Source: Actinoallomurus sp.
Lineage (GTDB): Bacteria; Actinomycetota; Actinomycetes; Streptosporangiales; Streptosporangiaceae
Assembly (NCBI GenBank): GCA_025964625.1
Contig: JAOPYL010000182.1
Location: forward strand, 23,997-87,996
Length of the DNA stretch: 64,000 bases
Direction of reading: 5' to 3'
Every line of letters starts with the position of its first letter. The first letter of the stretch is position 1. The notes under the pieces are model-generated. The model saw nothing but the letters and a program-made list of their open reading frames with translations, was not told the origin of the DNA and ran no database searches. The position numbers were made by a program, and so were the translations under genes. Positions 8,583 to 18,141 of the stretch are shown piece after piece.

Positions 8583-9011
8583 TCAGGTTTCGCTGGCCTC
8601 GCCGCGTTCGTGGACCATGGCGGCGAGTTCGGCCACGGCACGGCGCGCGCGCTCGCCGTCGGAGGACTGGATGCCCATGGCGGCGATCGTGGAGCCGTCG
8701 GCGAGGTCGAGGGTGGGCCACGGCGCGCCCTCGGGCATGGACACGCCGAGCACCTCGGCCCATTCGTACTCGTGCGTCCGCAGGCCGTTGACGATCGTCA
8801 GGCCGCGGTCGTCGGCGGTCACCCGGCTCCGCGCCAGCATGTGCAGGACGCCGACGACGATCAACCCGATCACCACCAGCCCGATCCGGTCGCCGAGAGC
8901 CCAGTTGGACGGCATCACCACGGCGAGGGCGACCATACCGACCATGACCATCACCGCGAGAACGTACGGGATGATCCGGGCTAGGTGTGGCCGCCACGTC
9001 GCCGGGCTCAT
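8583..9011 (-). CDS. PH-domain membrane protein (bacterial PH_6 type)
   Basis: A 142-residue protein starting with MSPATWRPHLAR. Two hydrophobic segments (about residues 11-30, IPYVLAVMVMVGMVALAVV, and 39-55, RIGLVVIGLIVVGVLHML) precede a compact PH-like domain (SRVTADDRGLTIVNGLRTHEYEWAEVLGVSM). This fits the small actinobacterial bPH_6 membrane proteins of unknown function. ATG 9011 lies 1 nt after the hisG stop, so it is the last gene of the rib-his transcript. The link to histidine or riboflavin synthesis is probably only transcriptional. Confidence 0.82.
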   Translation of the reverse strand: MSPATWRPHLARIIPYVLAVMVMVGMVALAVVMPSNWALGDRIGLVVIGLIVVGVLHMLARSRVTADDRGLTIVNGLRTHEYEWAEVLGVSMPEGAPWPTLDLADGSTIAAMGIQSSDGERARRAVAELAAMVHERGEASET

Positions 9012-9012
9012 G

Positions 9013-9888
9013 TCAATCGACGATCTTGCTGATCGGGATCTCCAGGATGTCGCGGCCGCCGGCCGCCTTGATCGCCGGGATGAGCATGTTGACGCCGTGC
9101 TTGGCGACGACGCCCTCGACGGCGTGCATCTCACCGCCGGCCAGCGGGGTGACCGTCGGGGACGACAGCGACGGCATGATGTCCAGCACCTCCTGGAGCT
9201 CGGCGTTGGACACGTTGAGCTTCAGCAGGACGTTGCCACGGGCCCGGATCGCGCCCTGCAGCAGCAGCGCGATGTCCTCCATCGCCGCCCTCTTGCCGGG
9301 ATTGTCGTACGCCTCACGGTTGGCCACGAGCTCGGTGTAGCTGGTGAGCAGCGTGTCGAGAATGCGCAGGCCGTTCTTGCGCAGCGACGAGCCGGTCTCG
9401 GTGAGGTCGACGATCACGTCGACGATGTCGGGCACCTTCGCCTCCGTGGCGCCGTACGAGGGCACCACCCTGGCCTTGACCCCGTGCTTGGCCAGGTACC
9501 GCTCGGTGAGCGCCGGGAACTCGGTGGAGATCCGCACGCCTTCGGGCAGGTCGGAGACCGACTGCCAGGGCGCGTCGTTCGGCACGGCCATGATGACGCG
9601 TACCGGGTTGGACGTGGCCTTGGAGTACTTCAGCTCGCCGAGCGAGACCACGTCGGCCTCGGTCTCGGTGATCCAGTCGCGGCCGGTGATGCCGAGGTCG
9701 AACAGCCCCTGCTCGAGATAGGTGGGGATCTCCTGCGGGCGCAGGACACGCACCCGGTCGATGCGCGGGTCGTCGATCGAGGCGCGGTAGTCACGCTCGG
9801 AGCCGCGGCGGACGGTCAGATCGGCGGCATCGAACAGGTCGAACGTCGCGCGTTCGAGAGAGCCCTTGGGAAGTACGAGAGACAGCAC
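9013..9888 (-). CDS. hisG: ATP phosphoribosyltransferase (long form, HisG)
   Basis: First enzyme of histidine synthesis: ATP plus PRPP to phosphoribosyl-ATP. The 291-residue length and C-terminal regulatory domain (from about residue 215) identify the long, HisZ-independent form. Typical segments are LVLPKGSLE at the start, LFDLGITGRDWI near residue 72, and the PRPP-loop-like VDVIVDLTETGSSLRKNGLRI near residue 163. Start is GTG 9888 with GGAAGG upstream. In many actinomycetes hisE lies directly upstream of hisG; here only 46 non-coding nt separate hisG from ribH, so hisE is missing from its usual place. Confidence 0.96.
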   Translation of the reverse strand: MLSLVLPKGSLERATFDLFDAADLTVRRGSERDYRASIDDPRIDRVRVLRPQEIPTYLEQGLFDLGITGRDWITETEADVVSLGELKYSKATSNPVRVIMAVPNDAPWQSVSDLPEGVRISTEFPALTERYLAKHGVKARVVPSYGATEAKVPDIVDVIVDLTETGSSLRKNGLRILDTLLTSYTELVANREAYDNPGKRAAMEDIALLLQGAIRARGNVLLKLNVSNAELQEVLDIMPSLSSPTVTPLAGGEMHAVEGVVAKHGVNMLIPAIKAAGGRDILEIPISKIVD

Positions 9889-9934
9889 TGTGGAGACCTT
9901 CCTGGTGAGAGATCGGAAATCGCGGCGGAGAAGC

Positions 9935-10447
9935 TCAGGAGCCCAGATGCTCCGAATGGTGCCGCGCGTGACCGTGATGCCGCAGGCCTCTCAGGGTCAG
10001 TGCCGTATCGAGAGCGGCCACGGTCGCCTCCCATCCCTTGTCTTCGCTGCTGTCATCCAGCCCGCAGCGGTCCAGTGCCTGGTCAAGCGTCTCACAGGTT
10101 AGTACGCCATTGCCGACCGGGGTGCCCCCGTCCAGGGCGACCCTGGTCAGGCCCGCGGTGACGGAGTCACACACGTAGTCGAAGTGCGGCGTCCCGCCGC
10201 GTACGACCGCGCCCAGGCAGACGACGGCGTCGGTGTCCCGCGCGAGCTGCTGGGCGACGACCGGGAGCTCGAGCGCACCCGCGACGCGTACGACCACGGG
10301 CGCGGCGACGCGGCACTCCTTGGCGGCGGCCAGGGCGCGTTCCAGCAGCCGGTCGGTGACCTGGCTGTTCCAGCGGGTGCAGACGACACCGAGGCTCAGC
10401 CCGGACGCGTCGACGGCGGTGTCCTCCGGGCGTCCGACGCCACTCAT
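9935..10447 (-). CDS. ribH: 6,7-dimethyl-8-ribityllumazine synthase
   Basis: A 170-residue lumazine synthase, condensing dihydroxybutanone phosphate with the ribitylamino-pyrimidine. Family markers: [19 protein letters not shown] near residue 21, [15 protein letters not shown] near residue 51, [25 protein letters not shown] near residue 76 with the conserved RGxTxHFD, and [11 protein letters not shown] near residue 110. The start overlaps the ribBA stop by one nt (TGATG), so translation is coupled. Confidence 0.96.
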   Translation of the reverse strand: MSGVGRPEDTAVDASGLSLGVVCTRWNSQVTDRLLERALAAAKECRVAAPVVVRVAGALELPVVAQQLARDTDAVVCLGAVVRGGTPHFDYVCDSVTAGLTRVALDGGTPVGNGVLTCETLDQALDRCGLDDSSEDKGWEATVAALDTALTLRGLRHHGHARHHSEHLGS

Positions 10448-11652
10448 CAGAGTTCTCCGATCTGGTGACCGAGGCGGTCGCGCTTGGCGGTGAGGTAGCG
10501 CCGGTTGTGCTCGGTGACGACGACCGGGAGGGGGATCCGGCCACGCACCTCCACCCCGAAGCCGTCCAGCCCCTCGACCTTCGCCGGGTTGTTGGTCAGC
10601 ACCCGGATGGACTTGACGCCGAGATCGGTGAGCATCTGCGCGGCGTTGACGTACTCACGGGCGTCCACCGGCAGGCCGAGCTCGAGGTTGGCGTCCACGG
10701 TGTCGGCGCCGTTGTCCTGCATCTGGTACGCGCGCAGCTTGGCGAGGAGCCCGATGCCCCGGCCCTCATGCCCGCGCAGGTAGAGCACCACACCGCGCCC
10801 CTCGGCCGCGATCGCGGCCATCGCCGCGTCGAGCTGCGTGCCGCAGTCGCAGCGCTGCGAGGCGAGCACGTCGCCGGTCAGGCATTCCGAATGCGCCCGC
10901 ACCAGGACGTCCTCGCCGTCACCGAGATCGCCGAAGACGAGCGCCACGTGCTCGCCGCCGTCGATGGCGCTGGCGTAGCCGAACGCACGCCACATGCCGT
11001 GCCGGTTGGGGATCCGCGTCTCGGCGACCCGCTCGACCATCCGCTCGGTCCGCTTGCGGTACTCCACGAGCTGCTGAATGGAGATCAGCTTGAGATCGTG
11101 CTCCTTCGCGAACACCTCCAGCTGCGGGAGTCTCGCCATCGTGCCGTCGTCGTTGACGACCTCGGCGACCACCCCGGCCGCGGTCAGCCCGGCGAGCCTG
11201 GCCAGGTCGACCGCCGCCTCGGTGTGCCCGCGCCGCCTCAGCACGCCGCCCTCGTGGTAGCGCAGCGGGAAGATGTGACCCGGCCGCACCAGCTCGTACG
11301 GCTCCGTCGCGGAGTCGCACAGCGTGCGGATGGTCTGAGCGCGGTCGGCCGCGGAGATGCCCGTGGTAACGCCGTCACGAGCGTCGACGCTGACGGTGTA
11401 CGCGGTCCGCATCCGCTCGCGGTTCTGCGAGGTCATCAGCGGGACCTGCAGCCGGTCGAGGTCGACGCCCTCCATCGGGACGCAGATGACGCCGCTCGTG
11501 TAGCGGATGGTGAAGGTGAGCAGCGCGGGCGTGGCCTTGGCCGCCGCGAAGATGATGTCGCCCTCGTTCTCCCGGTCGGCATCGTCGACCACCACCACGG
11601 CCCGGCCGGCCGCGATGTCCGCGATCGCCTCTTCGACACTGTCGAAACTCAT
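10447..11652 (-). CDS. ribBA: Bifunctional 3,4-dihydroxy-2-butanone-4-phosphate synthase / GTP cyclohydrolase II
   Basis: A 401-residue fusion. The N-terminal DHBP synthase domain (about 1-200) has [15 protein letters not shown] and the paired [12 protein letters not shown] and [21 protein letters not shown] blocks. The C-terminal GTP cyclohydrolase II domain (about 205-401) has the zinc Cys set in [15 protein letters not shown] and the [10 protein letters not shown] loop. It feeds both branches of riboflavin synthesis. ATG 11652 is used (MSFDSVEEA); an in-frame upstream start would run into ribM. ribM stop and ribBA start overlap by 4 nt. Confidence 0.96.
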   Translation of the reverse strand: MSFDSVEEAIADIAAGRAVVVVDDADRENEGDIIFAAAKATPALLTFTIRYTSGVICVPMEGVDLDRLQVPLMTSQNRERMRTAYTVSVDARDGVTTGISAADRAQTIRTLCDSATEPYELVRPGHIFPLRYHEGGVLRRRGHTEAAVDLARLAGLTAAGVVAEVVNDDGTMARLPQLEVFAKEHDLKLISIQQLVEYRKRTERMVERVAETRIPNRHGMWRAFGYASAIDGGEHVALVFGDLGDGEDVLVRAHSECLTGDVLASQRCDCGTQLDAAMAAIAAEGRGVVLYLRGHEGRGIGLLAKLRAYQMQDNGADTVDANLELGLPVDAREYVNAAQMLTDLGVKSIRVLTNNPAKVEGLDGFGVEVRGRIPLPVVVTEHNRRYLTAKRDRLGHQIGEL

Positions 11653-12296
11653 GCCGCCACCGCCTCCAGTTCGGCGCACCGCCGCTGCCGGCGGTACTGC
11701 TTCAGCCAGTTACGCAAACCGGCGATCACCATCACGAAGAACACGACATAGGCCGCGCCGGAGACGTACAGCCCGGACTTGATCGCCAGGGGGACGCCCA
11801 CCAGGTCGACGAGGACCCAGACGATCCAGAAGTCCACCAGGGCACGACTCTGCGCGAACGTCGCCACCGCGCTTCCCACGAAGATGTACGCGTTCGCCAG
11901 CGGCGACCAGGTGATCTGCAGCCAGGGGATGCCGGCGAACAGCAGGGCCACGACCGCCGTGCCGCCCACCAGTGCCGCGACGAGCACCGTGCGCTCGCGG
12001 CCGGTCGCGGGGCGCACCGGCAGGTCCCGGGTCTCATGGATGCCGCGCATCCACTTCACCCAGCCGTACGACACCAGCACGAGGAACATCACCTGCTTCA
12101 GCGCGTTGCCCGGGGCGTGCGCGCTGACCGAGGCGGTGAACAGCAGCACCGCGCCGATGAGCTGAACCGGCCAGGTCCAGATGGTGCGCCGCATCGCCAG
12201 CCAGACCGTGGCGAGGGAGAAGACATTGCCCAGCACATCGGTCCAGAGCAGCTTCTCGCCGAAGACGGTGACGCCCGCCTGGGCCCAGGAGCTCAT
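11649..12296 (-). CDS. ribM: RibM/PnuX-type riboflavin transporter (PnuC family)
   Basis: A 215-residue PnuC-family membrane protein with about six hydrophobic segments, for example [55 protein letters not shown] and [17 protein letters not shown]. Conserved family residues are seen in [15 protein letters not shown] and [24 protein letters not shown]. PnuC proteins generally take up nicotinamide riboside, but the actinobacterial members inside FMN-riboswitch rib operons (RibM) transport riboflavin. The position between ribE and ribBA, with 4-nt overlaps on both sides, makes riboflavin uptake the better call. Confidence 0.9.
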   Translation of the reverse strand: MSSWAQAGVTVFGEKLLWTDVLGNVFSLATVWLAMRRTIWTWPVQLIGAVLLFTASVSAHAPGNALKQVMFLVLVSYGWVKWMRGIHETRDLPVRPATGRERTVLVAALVGGTAVVALLFAGIPWLQITWSPLANAYIFVGSAVATFAQSRALVDFWIVWVLVDLVGVPLAIKSGLYVSGAAYVVFFVMVIAGLRNWLKQYRRQRRCAELEAVAA

Positions 12297-12925
12297 GCCC
12301 GCGCTCCGGTCTGCTCGTCGCCCGGCCGTGGCGCTCCGGGCACGGCGGTGAACCTCTCGACGTACTTGGCGACGACGTCGACCTCGAGGTTGACCGGATC
12401 ACCGGTGCCCTTGCGGCCCAGCGTGGTCAGCTCCAGTGTCGTGGGGATCAGGGCGACGGTGAAGGCGTCCTCCCGCGCCTCGACCACGGTCAGGCTGATG
12501 CCGTCGACGGTGATCGAGCCCTTGTCCACGACATAGCGGCTCAGCTCCGCGGGCAGTGCCACGGCGACGACGTCCCAGCGATCGCCCCGCTCCCGGGACA
12601 CGATGTGGCCGACGCCGTCGACGTGGCCCTGGACGAGATGGCCGCCCAGCCGGTCGGACAGGCGCACGGGGCGTTCGAGGTTGACCGGGGATCCGGGTCT
12701 CAGCCCGGCGAGGCTCGACCTGTCGAGCGTCTCCCGCATGACGTCGACGGTGAAGGCGTCGTCCTTGATGTCGGTCACGGTGAGGCAGACACCGTTGACC
12801 GCGATGGACGCTCCGTGTACGGCGTCGGAGACGACGAGCGGGCCGCGCACGGTGAGCAGGGCGGCGTCTCCCGCCCGCTCGAGCGCGACGACCTCGCCCA
12901 GCTCTTCGACGATTCCGGTGAACAT
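12293..12925 (-). CDS. ribE: Riboflavin synthase, alpha subunit
   Basis: A 210-residue duplicated-barrel enzyme that dismutates lumazine to riboflavin. It begins with the diagnostic MFTGIVEELGEV, has the first-repeat GASIAVNGVCLTV and the second-repeat GSITVDGISLTVVEA, plus DRLGGHLVQGHVDGVG. ATG 12925 abuts the ribD stop with no gap. The last about 20 residues ([15 protein letters not shown]) are a non-conserved tail. It is sometimes called ribC in actinobacteria. Confidence 0.96.
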   Translation of the reverse strand: MFTGIVEELGEVVALERAGDAALLTVRGPLVVSDAVHGASIAVNGVCLTVTDIKDDAFTVDVMRETLDRSSLAGLRPGSPVNLERPVRLSDRLGGHLVQGHVDGVGHIVSRERGDRWDVVAVALPAELSRYVVDKGSITVDGISLTVVEAREDAFTVALIPTTLELTTLGRKGTGDPVNLEVDVVAKYVERFTAVPGAPRPGDEQTGARA

Positions 12926-14146
12926 TCAGTTCTCCCTTCGGGGCGGTGCCGGCCGGGCGATCACCATGGCGGGTTCGTCTGCCACGGTCGCGTCCCGGCT
13001 CGCCGCCCGGAGGGCTTGCCCGGGGGCGCCCTCCGCTCCGCTCGCCCGGGCGCCCACCGTGGCGGTGATACGCAGGTCCGGCCCAATGGGGGTGATGTCG
13101 TCGATCTCCAGGCGGTACGCCTGGGCGAGCGTGGTGACACCGGCGTCACCGAGGGCGGCGGCTCCGGCTCCGAGCAGCACGGGCGCCACATAGCCGATGA
13201 CACGGTCGACCAGCCCGGCGGCGAGAAAGGATCCGGCGAGGGAGGGACCGCCTTCGAGAAGGGCCGAGACGATCTGCCGCTCGCGCAACTCGGCGAGCAG
13301 GGCGGTCAGATCGAGGCCGCGGCCGGCGCGCGGCAGCCGCACGAGCGCGGCGCGGCCCTCCAGCGCGCGGGGATCGGCGTCTTCGGCCACGGCGACCAAC
13401 GTCGGGGCGGCGTCGTCGAGGACGCGGCTCTCGGGCCGGATACGCGCCCGGCCGTCGGCGATGACACGGAGCGGCCGGCGGTGCGTGCGCAGGTGGTCGT
13501 GCGGGTCGAAGCCGCGCACGGTCAGGTGAGGGTCGTCGGCGAGGACGGTGCCGGATCCGGCGATGATCGCATCGCACCGGGCGCGCAGCCGGTGAACGTC
13601 GCGCCGGGCCTCCGGCCCGGTGATCCACTGGCTGGTGCCGTCGGCGGCGGCCGACCGGCCGTCCAAGGTGCCGGCGAACTTCCAGGTGACGTGGGGGCGG
13701 TTCAGCCGGGCGTAGGTCAGCCATTCGGCGTTGACCCGCTCGGCCTCGGCGGCGCGCACGCCGCGCTCGACCTCGATGCCCGCGTCCGCGAGCCGGCACG
13801 CTCCGCCTCCGGCCACGGGGCCGGGGTCGGCGACCGCGTAGACGACCCGCCGGACACCCGCCGCGATGACGGCGCGGCTGCACGGCCCGGTACGGCCCTG
13901 GTGGTCGCAGGGTTCGAGGGTGACGACGAGCGTGCCGCCCTGGGCGCGTTCGCCGGCCTCCCGCAGCGCGACGACCTCGGCGTGCGGGCCACCCGCGAAG
14001 GCATGGAACCCCTCGCCCGCCACGTCTCCGGCGGAATCGAGCACGACGCAGCCGACGACCGGATTCGGGCTGGTGTCGCCGACGGCACGTGCGGCCAGCG
14101 CGATCGCGCGGCGCATCGCCGTGTCTTCCGCGGAAGATGCGGTCAC
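12926..14146 (-). CDS. ribD: Bifunctional diaminohydroxyphosphoribosylaminopyrimidine deaminase / 5-amino-6-ribosylaminouracil reductase
   Basis: A 406-residue fusion. The N-terminal deaminase (about 1-145) has zinc ligands in GGPHAEVVAL and LEPCDHQGRTGPCSRA. The C-terminal reductase begins near PHVTWKFAGTLDGRSAA and includes IIAGSGTVLADDPHLTVR and LLEGGPSLAGSFL. It is the first gene of the rib operon. The start is GTG 14146, with AGGAGG (14153-14158) 6 nt upstream. The about 40 C-terminal residues are Ala/Arg-rich and beyond the usual domain. Expression is expected to be shut down by FMN through the upstream riboswitch. Confidence 0.95.
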   Translation of the reverse strand: MTASSAEDTAMRRAIALAARAVGDTSPNPVVGCVVLDSAGDVAGEGFHAFAGGPHAEVVALREAGERAQGGTLVVTLEPCDHQGRTGPCSRAVIAAGVRRVVYAVADPGPVAGGGACRLADAGIEVERGVRAAEAERVNAEWLTYARLNRPHVTWKFAGTLDGRSAAADGTSQWITGPEARRDVHRLRARCDAIIAGSGTVLADDPHLTVRGFDPHDHLRTHRRPLRVIADGRARIRPESRVLDDAAPTLVAVAEDADPRALEGRAALVRLPRAGRGLDLTALLAELRERQIVSALLEGGPSLAGSFLAAGLVDRVIGYVAPVLLGAGAAALGDAGVTTLAQAYRLEIDDITPIGPDLRITATVGARASGAEGAPGQALRAASRDATVADEPAMVIARPAPPRREN

Positions 14147-14228
14147 CCCGGGCCTCCTCTGTCAGGCTCCGGGGGTGCGGCGGAAGAACGCCACTCAAAG
14201 CCGAGCCCTCACGAGGGCACGGCCGCGC

Positions 14229-14349
14229 GCTGCCTCCCATCCGGACTCTAACCGTCGGTCCCGGAGTTCCACCGGGTCAACCGGCCGATGGTTTCGGCCG
14301 GGTCGCGGACTGTCACCGCCGGCTCGGAATTTCACCGACCCCGGAGCAC
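14229..14349 (-). promoter_or_regulatory. FMN riboswitch (RFN element)
   Basis: The minus strand reads the full RFN consensus in order: GGTCGGTGAAATTCCGA, GCCGGCGGTGACAGTCCGC, a variable stem, GACCCGGTGGAACTCCGGGA, and CCGACGGTTAGAGTCCGGAT followed by GGGAGGCAG. This is the FMN-binding aptamer of riboflavin genes. It ends about 80 nt before the ribD start. Between aptamer and start there is an inverted repeat (GCCCTC-AC-GAGGGC, plus strand 14205-14218) and no U-tract, so control of ribosome access is more likely than termination. Confidence 0.96.
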
Positions 14350-14648
14350 GCGTTCAATGACTCGTCAACCAGTGTGCCATGCCGGGCATTCCCGCTCGCT
14401 GTGAGTATGCACACGTCCGCGGTCGACGCCCTTGATCAGATCGGCCTGCGGCGGGTCACAGGCCGGCTGGAGCACGCTCACCTCCCTCGAGGCCGCCCCG
14501 CACGGTGGCGAACGTCCTGAGCGCCCGCCAGGGTTCGGTGGCGGCGCAACGTGGTGAGATTCACCGGTCACAGCCGTAGTGTCCGGGCACGGAGTCCGGT
14601 ATAGATCGAACGTTGTTCTCATACTTGTACGGGGAAAGAGGCGTGCCG
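14350..14648. other. Divergent intergenic region between rib operon and MBL gene
   Basis: About 300 nt without a credible gene. It must contain the rib promoter (leftward) and the promoter of the MBL hydrolase (rightward). A TTGACG element reads leftward at 14363-14368 but has no matching -10 at normal spacing. A rightward TATAGA lies at 14600-14605. Short open frames here lack codon bias. Confidence 0.5.
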
Positions 14649-15668
14649 ATGTCGCAGCGGTCGGAGTGGACCGAGCCTGGAGCGTTCCAGGTGGCGCCCG
14701 GAGTGCACCGGATACCGCTGCCGCTGCCCAGCGACGCTCTGCGCGCGGTCAACGTGTACGCCGTCGAGAACGACCAGGACCTGGTCCTCGTGGACGGCGG
14801 CTGGGCCCTGCAGGAGTCCCGGCGGCAGCTCGAGACGGCGCTGAAGGAGATCGGCCGCGGGCTAGCCGACATCACCCGGTTCCTGGTCACCCACGTGCAC
14901 CGCGACCACTACACGCAGGCGGTCGCGGTCCGGCGCGAGTTCGGCACGCGGATCAGCCTCGGCATCGGCGAGCGCGAGACCCTCGAGGTGCTCACCCGCC
15001 CCCGGCTGCCCGACGAGTCCGCACAGCTCGTTCAGCTGCACGCCTGTGGCGCCGGGCCTCTCATCGAACGCCTGCGGGCGAGCTGGAAGGAGGGCGGCCA
15101 CGACACCGTCGAGTGGGAGATGCCGGACGACTGGATCGACGGGCGGACGGCGCTGCCGCTCGGCGGCCGCGAGCTCCTCGCGGTACCCACGCCCGGGCAC
15201 ACCCGGGGTCACCTGGTCTTCGCGGACCTGGCGGGCGGCCTGCTCTTCGCCGGCGACCACGTCCTGCCGCACATCACGCCGTCCATCGGATTCGAGAGCG
15301 CGCCGGCCGCCTCACCGCTCGGTTCGTACCTGCGGTCGCTGAAACTCGTCCGGCAGCTGCCCGACATGCGGCTGCTGCCCGCCCACGGGCCCGTCACCGA
15401 CAGCGTGCATGCCCGGGTGGACGCCCTGCTGGAACATCACGCCGACCGCCTGGACGCGTGCGCCGCCGCCGTCGCCGCCGGTTCCGGCACCGCGTACGAG
15501 ACGGCCCGCGCGCTCACCTGGACCCGGCGGGGCCGGCACTTCGACGAGCTCGACGTCTTCAACCAGATGCTGGCCACCGCCGAGACCCACGCACACCTGG
15601 AGGTGCTCGTCGCCCAGGGCCGCCTGCGCGGCCACGCAGACAACGGCGTCACGACCTACGCGGAGTAG
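14649..15668 (+). CDS. Metallo-beta-lactamase-fold hydrolase
   Basis: A 339-residue MBL-fold protein. The metal-binding motif is [11 protein letters not shown] near residue 93 (HxHxDH), with later ligands in [12 protein letters not shown] near residue 185 and [10 protein letters not shown] near residue 205. A C-terminal helical region (about 250-330) with [23 protein letters not shown] resembles the winged-helix-like tail of the LACTB2/RBL-type subgroup. ATG 14649 is chosen because GAAAGAGG lies about 7 nt upstream. Substrate unknown; glyoxalase-II-like or thioesterase activity is possible. The 3' end overlaps rpe on the other strand by 13 nt. Confidence 0.88.
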   Translation: MSQRSEWTEPGAFQVAPGVHRIPLPLPSDALRAVNVYAVENDQDLVLVDGGWALQESRRQLETALKEIGRGLADITRFLVTHVHRDHYTQAVAVRREFGTRISLGIGERETLEVLTRPRLPDESAQLVQLHACGAGPLIERLRASWKEGGHDTVEWEMPDDWIDGRTALPLGGRELLAVPTPGHTRGHLVFADLAGGLLFAGDHVLPHITPSIGFESAPAASPLGSYLRSLKLVRQLPDMRLLPAHGPVTDSVHARVDALLEHHADRLDACAAAVAAGSGTAYETARALTWTRRGRHFDELDVFNQMLATAETHAHLEVLVAQGRLRGHADNGVTTYAE

Positions 15669-16342
15669 CCGCCACCCGCTCGCCCGGCGGCCGAGGCGGC
15701 CCGGTCTCGCAGGGAGCGTATGGCCTGGGCGGGGTCGTCCGCGGAGTAGACGGCCGAGCCCGCGACGAACACGTCGGCGCCGGCCTCGGCGCAGCGCTCG
15801 ATGGTCTCCGCGTTCACGCCGCCGTCGACCTGCAGCCAGACGTCAAGGTCACGGCCCTTGATCAGCTCCCTGGCGCGCCGCACCTTGGGCAGCACGACAT
15901 CGAGGAACCGTTGTCCGCCGAAGCCCGGCTCAACGGTCATCACGAGCAGCATGTCGATCTCGCCGAGCAGATCCGCGTAGGGTTCGACCGCCGTGCCGGG
16001 GTTGAGCGCCAGCCCGGCGCGGGCCCCCGCGGTGCGGATCTCGCGCAGCGTCCGGATCGGCGCGCTCGCCGCCTCGACGTGGATGGTGACGCTGGCCGCT
16101 CCGGCCTCGGCGTAGCCGGGCGCCCACCGGTCGGGGTCCTCGATCATCAGGTGACAGTCCACCGGCAGCGACGTCGCCTTGAGCAGTGACTCGACCACCG
16201 GAAGCCCGAGGGTCAGGTTGGGCACGAAGTGGTTGTCCATCACGTCGACGTGGACCCAGTCGGCGTCGGACACCGCGGCGACCTCGTCGGCGAGCCGGGA
16301 GAAGTCGGCGGAAAGGATGCTGGGAGCGATTTGTACGGCCAT
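15656..16342 (-). CDS. rpe: Ribulose-phosphate 3-epimerase
   Basis: A 228-residue TIM-barrel enzyme of the pentose phosphate pathway (ribulose-5-P to xylulose-5-P). Motifs: [13 protein letters not shown] at the start, [18 protein letters not shown] near residue 29 with the metal-binding His and Asp, [14 protein letters not shown] near residue 60, [13 protein letters not shown] near residue 130 and LQVDGGVN near residue 165. Methionine 16342 gives the usual [10 protein letters not shown] start. It ends in a convergent 13-nt overlap with the MBL gene. Confidence 0.96.
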   Translation of the reverse strand: MAVQIAPSILSADFSRLADEVAAVSDADWVHVDVMDNHFVPNLTLGLPVVESLLKATSLPVDCHLMIEDPDRWAPGYAEAGAASVTIHVEAASAPIRTLREIRTAGARAGLALNPGTAVEPYADLLGEIDMLLVMTVEPGFGGQRFLDVVLPKVRRARELIKGRDLDVWLQVDGGVNAETIERCAEAGADVFVAGSAVYSADDPAQAIRSLRDRAASAAGRAGGGYSA

Positions 16343-16387
16343 GATGCGGTCAAGTGTAGGGACGGCGGGCACCGTGCGCACAGGGTC

Positions 16388-17053
16388 TCAGGCGGGTTTG
16401 GCGGCGGTGAAGTAGGCAAGGGCCCCGCTGAGCGCCACCTCGACGTCCCTCAGGCCGGCGTCGGCCAGCCAGCCTCGCAGCTCGGCGGCGCTCACCGGGG
16501 GACCGAACTCTCCGCTTCTGCGCAGCAGCGCGGCCAGCGCGTCCTGGCGGGCCCCGACGCCGGTCACGAGCGCGGTGCCGCGCAGGACGGCGCCGGCGCG
16601 CAGGACGCGCGCCATCTCGGCCACCGCGGACGCCGGGTCCGGGAAACAGTGCAGCCCGTTGTAGGTCACACACAGGTCGAACGTGCCGGCCGCGAAGGGC
16701 AGACCGTCCACGCTCGCCTGCGCGAAGCCGATCCGGAGGCCCCGGCGGGCCGCCTGGGCGCGGGCCCGGCCGAGCATGGCCGGGGACAGGTCGGCGGCGA
16801 CGTAGTGAAGGCCGTCGCCGGGTGGGAGGCCGCGGAACGCGACGCCTCCTCCGCACGGCACGTCGAGCACGGCACTGCCCGGCGGCAGCCGCCCCGGCGC
16901 GGTGAAGGCACCGAGCAGGGGACGCACGTCCGCACCCCACATCAGCCGGGCGGCCAGTCGTGCCACGCCCTCGTGTTCGACGGCATGGTCGTACAGCGCC
17001 GGGATGAGGCGTCCGCGCCTCCAGCGCTCTTCCGTCTCCACATCCGTCTCCAC
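16388..17053 (-). CDS. Class I SAM-dependent methyltransferase (UbiE-like)
   Basis: A 221-residue methyltransferase starting at GTG 17053, which has GGGAGG upstream. Motif I is SAVLDVPCGGGVAFRGL near residue 62, followed by YVAADLSPAMLGRARAQA (motif II), DGLPFAAGTFDLCVTYNGLHCFPDP (motif IV region) and a VLRAGAVLRGTALVTG segment. The substrate is unknown. It lies between rpe and a LysR gene on the same strand, a place where rpe and rsmB are often close neighbours, so it is part of a small insertion. Confidence 0.85.
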   Translation of the reverse strand: METDVETEERWRRGRLIPALYDHAVEHEGVARLAARLMWGADVRPLLGAFTAPGRLPPGSAVLDVPCGGGVAFRGLPPGDGLHYVAADLSPAMLGRARAQAARRGLRIGFAQASVDGLPFAAGTFDLCVTYNGLHCFPDPASAVAEMARVLRAGAVLRGTALVTGVGARQDALAALLRRSGEFGPPVSAAELRGWLADAGLRDVEVALSGALAYFTAAKPA

Positions 17054-17187
17054 ACGAACCTCCCGGTGCTCACCCGGCCGCCGCACGGGCCTGCGCGCGA
17101 CCGCGGACGGCCACCTCGCCGGGCGTGTTCCCGCGCCGTTCGTCCGGCACGTCCCGGCCCCATCATCGCGCATGTTCCCGGCCGGTT

Positions 17188-18141
17188 TCAGCCGGCGCGC
17201 TCCCGCGCCGGCGCGGAGGCGCCGACGCGGCCCACCGCCCCCACATCGATCTCGGCCACCGCATCCTTCAGCGCCTCCAGGGTGGCCGCGACCGACGGGC
17301 GGCGCACGCTGGCCGTGCGGACGACCGCGTAGACGTACCGCGTCAGCGAACCGGGCAGCTCGCGGGCGGCGATGCCGGGAACGGCGACGGTCAGAGCCAG
17401 GCTCGGGATGGCGGCGATCCCGACGCCGCGGGCGACCAGGCCGAGAATCGTGCCGAGGCCTTCGAACTCCCACGGCATCGGCGGCGCGCCGCCCACGCCG
17501 GCGAGGAGCCGGTCGAACGCCTGGCGGGACGGCTCGCCCGCGGGGGCCGCCAGCCACGGCTCCTCCCGGAGCCGCCGCAGCTCGATCTCGCGGGCCGGAT
17601 CGGCGGCCCAGTGGCCGGCCGGCACGACCAGCACGAGCGGATCGCGCAGCAGGAGCGAGAACCGCAGGCTGCCGCCACCACGCGTCGGAAGCCGCCCCGT
17701 CCAGTCGTCGACCAGCGCGATGTCGACCTCGCCCGACCGGACCTGCCGCAGGCCGTCGCCGGGGCGGGTCTGGCGGAGCTGGAAGGTCAGGCCGGCGTGG
17801 TGGCGGAGGCCGTGCGCGAGCGCGGGCGCGAAGGCCACCGCGGCGGTGGGGAACGCCGTGAGCACGATCTGGCCCGTCGGCTCGGCCTCGGACAGGTCGG
17901 CCTCGGCGAACTCGATCATCCGGAGGATACGGTCCGCGTGGTTCGACAGGCGCCTCCCCGCGTCGGTGAGCTCGGCGCTGCGGGCGGTGCGGTCGAGCAG
18001 GGCGGTGCCGACCTCGCGTTCGAGAACGGCGAGCTGCTGGGACACCGCGGACGGAGTGTAACCGAGCGCCTTCGCCGTCGCGGCGATGCTGCCGCGGTCG
18101 GCGAACTCACGCAGCAGCCGCAGCCGCCGGACATCGAGCAT
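17188..18141 (-). CDS. LysR-family transcriptional regulator
   Basis: A 317-residue LysR protein: N-terminal winged helix with LREFADRGSIAATAKALGYTPSAVSQQ near residue 10 and a periplasmic-binding-fold effector domain from about residue 90 (QIVLTAFPTAAVAFAPAL; GVGIAAIPSLAL). It diverges from the aminotransferase gene, with 124 nt between the starts, so it likely controls that gene and itself. A GTG-N9-CAC element just upstream of its ATG (18144-18158) resembles a LysR T-N11-A site, but weakly. The effector is unknown. Confidence 0.93.
   Translation of the reverse strand: MLDVRRLRLLREFADRGSIAATAKALGYTPSAVSQQLAVLEREVGTALLDRTARSAELTDAGRRLSNHADRILRMIEFAEADLSEAEPTGQIVLTAFPTAAVAFAPALAHGLRHHAGLTFQLRQTRPGDGLRQVRSGEVDIALVDDWTGRLPTRGGGSLRFSLLLRDPLVLVVPAGHWAADPAREIELRRLREEPWLAAPAGEPSRQAFDRLLAGVGGAPPMPWEFEGLGTILGLVARGVGIAAIPSLALTVAVPGIAARELPGSLTRYVYAVVRTASVRRPSVAATLEALKDAVAEIDVGAVGRVGASAPARERAG

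Noticed and set aside
14608..14618. GAAC-GTT-GTTC upstream of the MBL gene, resembling a LexA box
   Set aside because: The spacer is 3 nt, not 4, and the flanking bases do not complete TCGAAC/GTTCGA.
14365..14622. Minus-strand ORF upstream of the FMN riboswitch as a leader gene
   Set aside because: No ribosome-binding site, no codon bias, and it spans the divergent promoter region.
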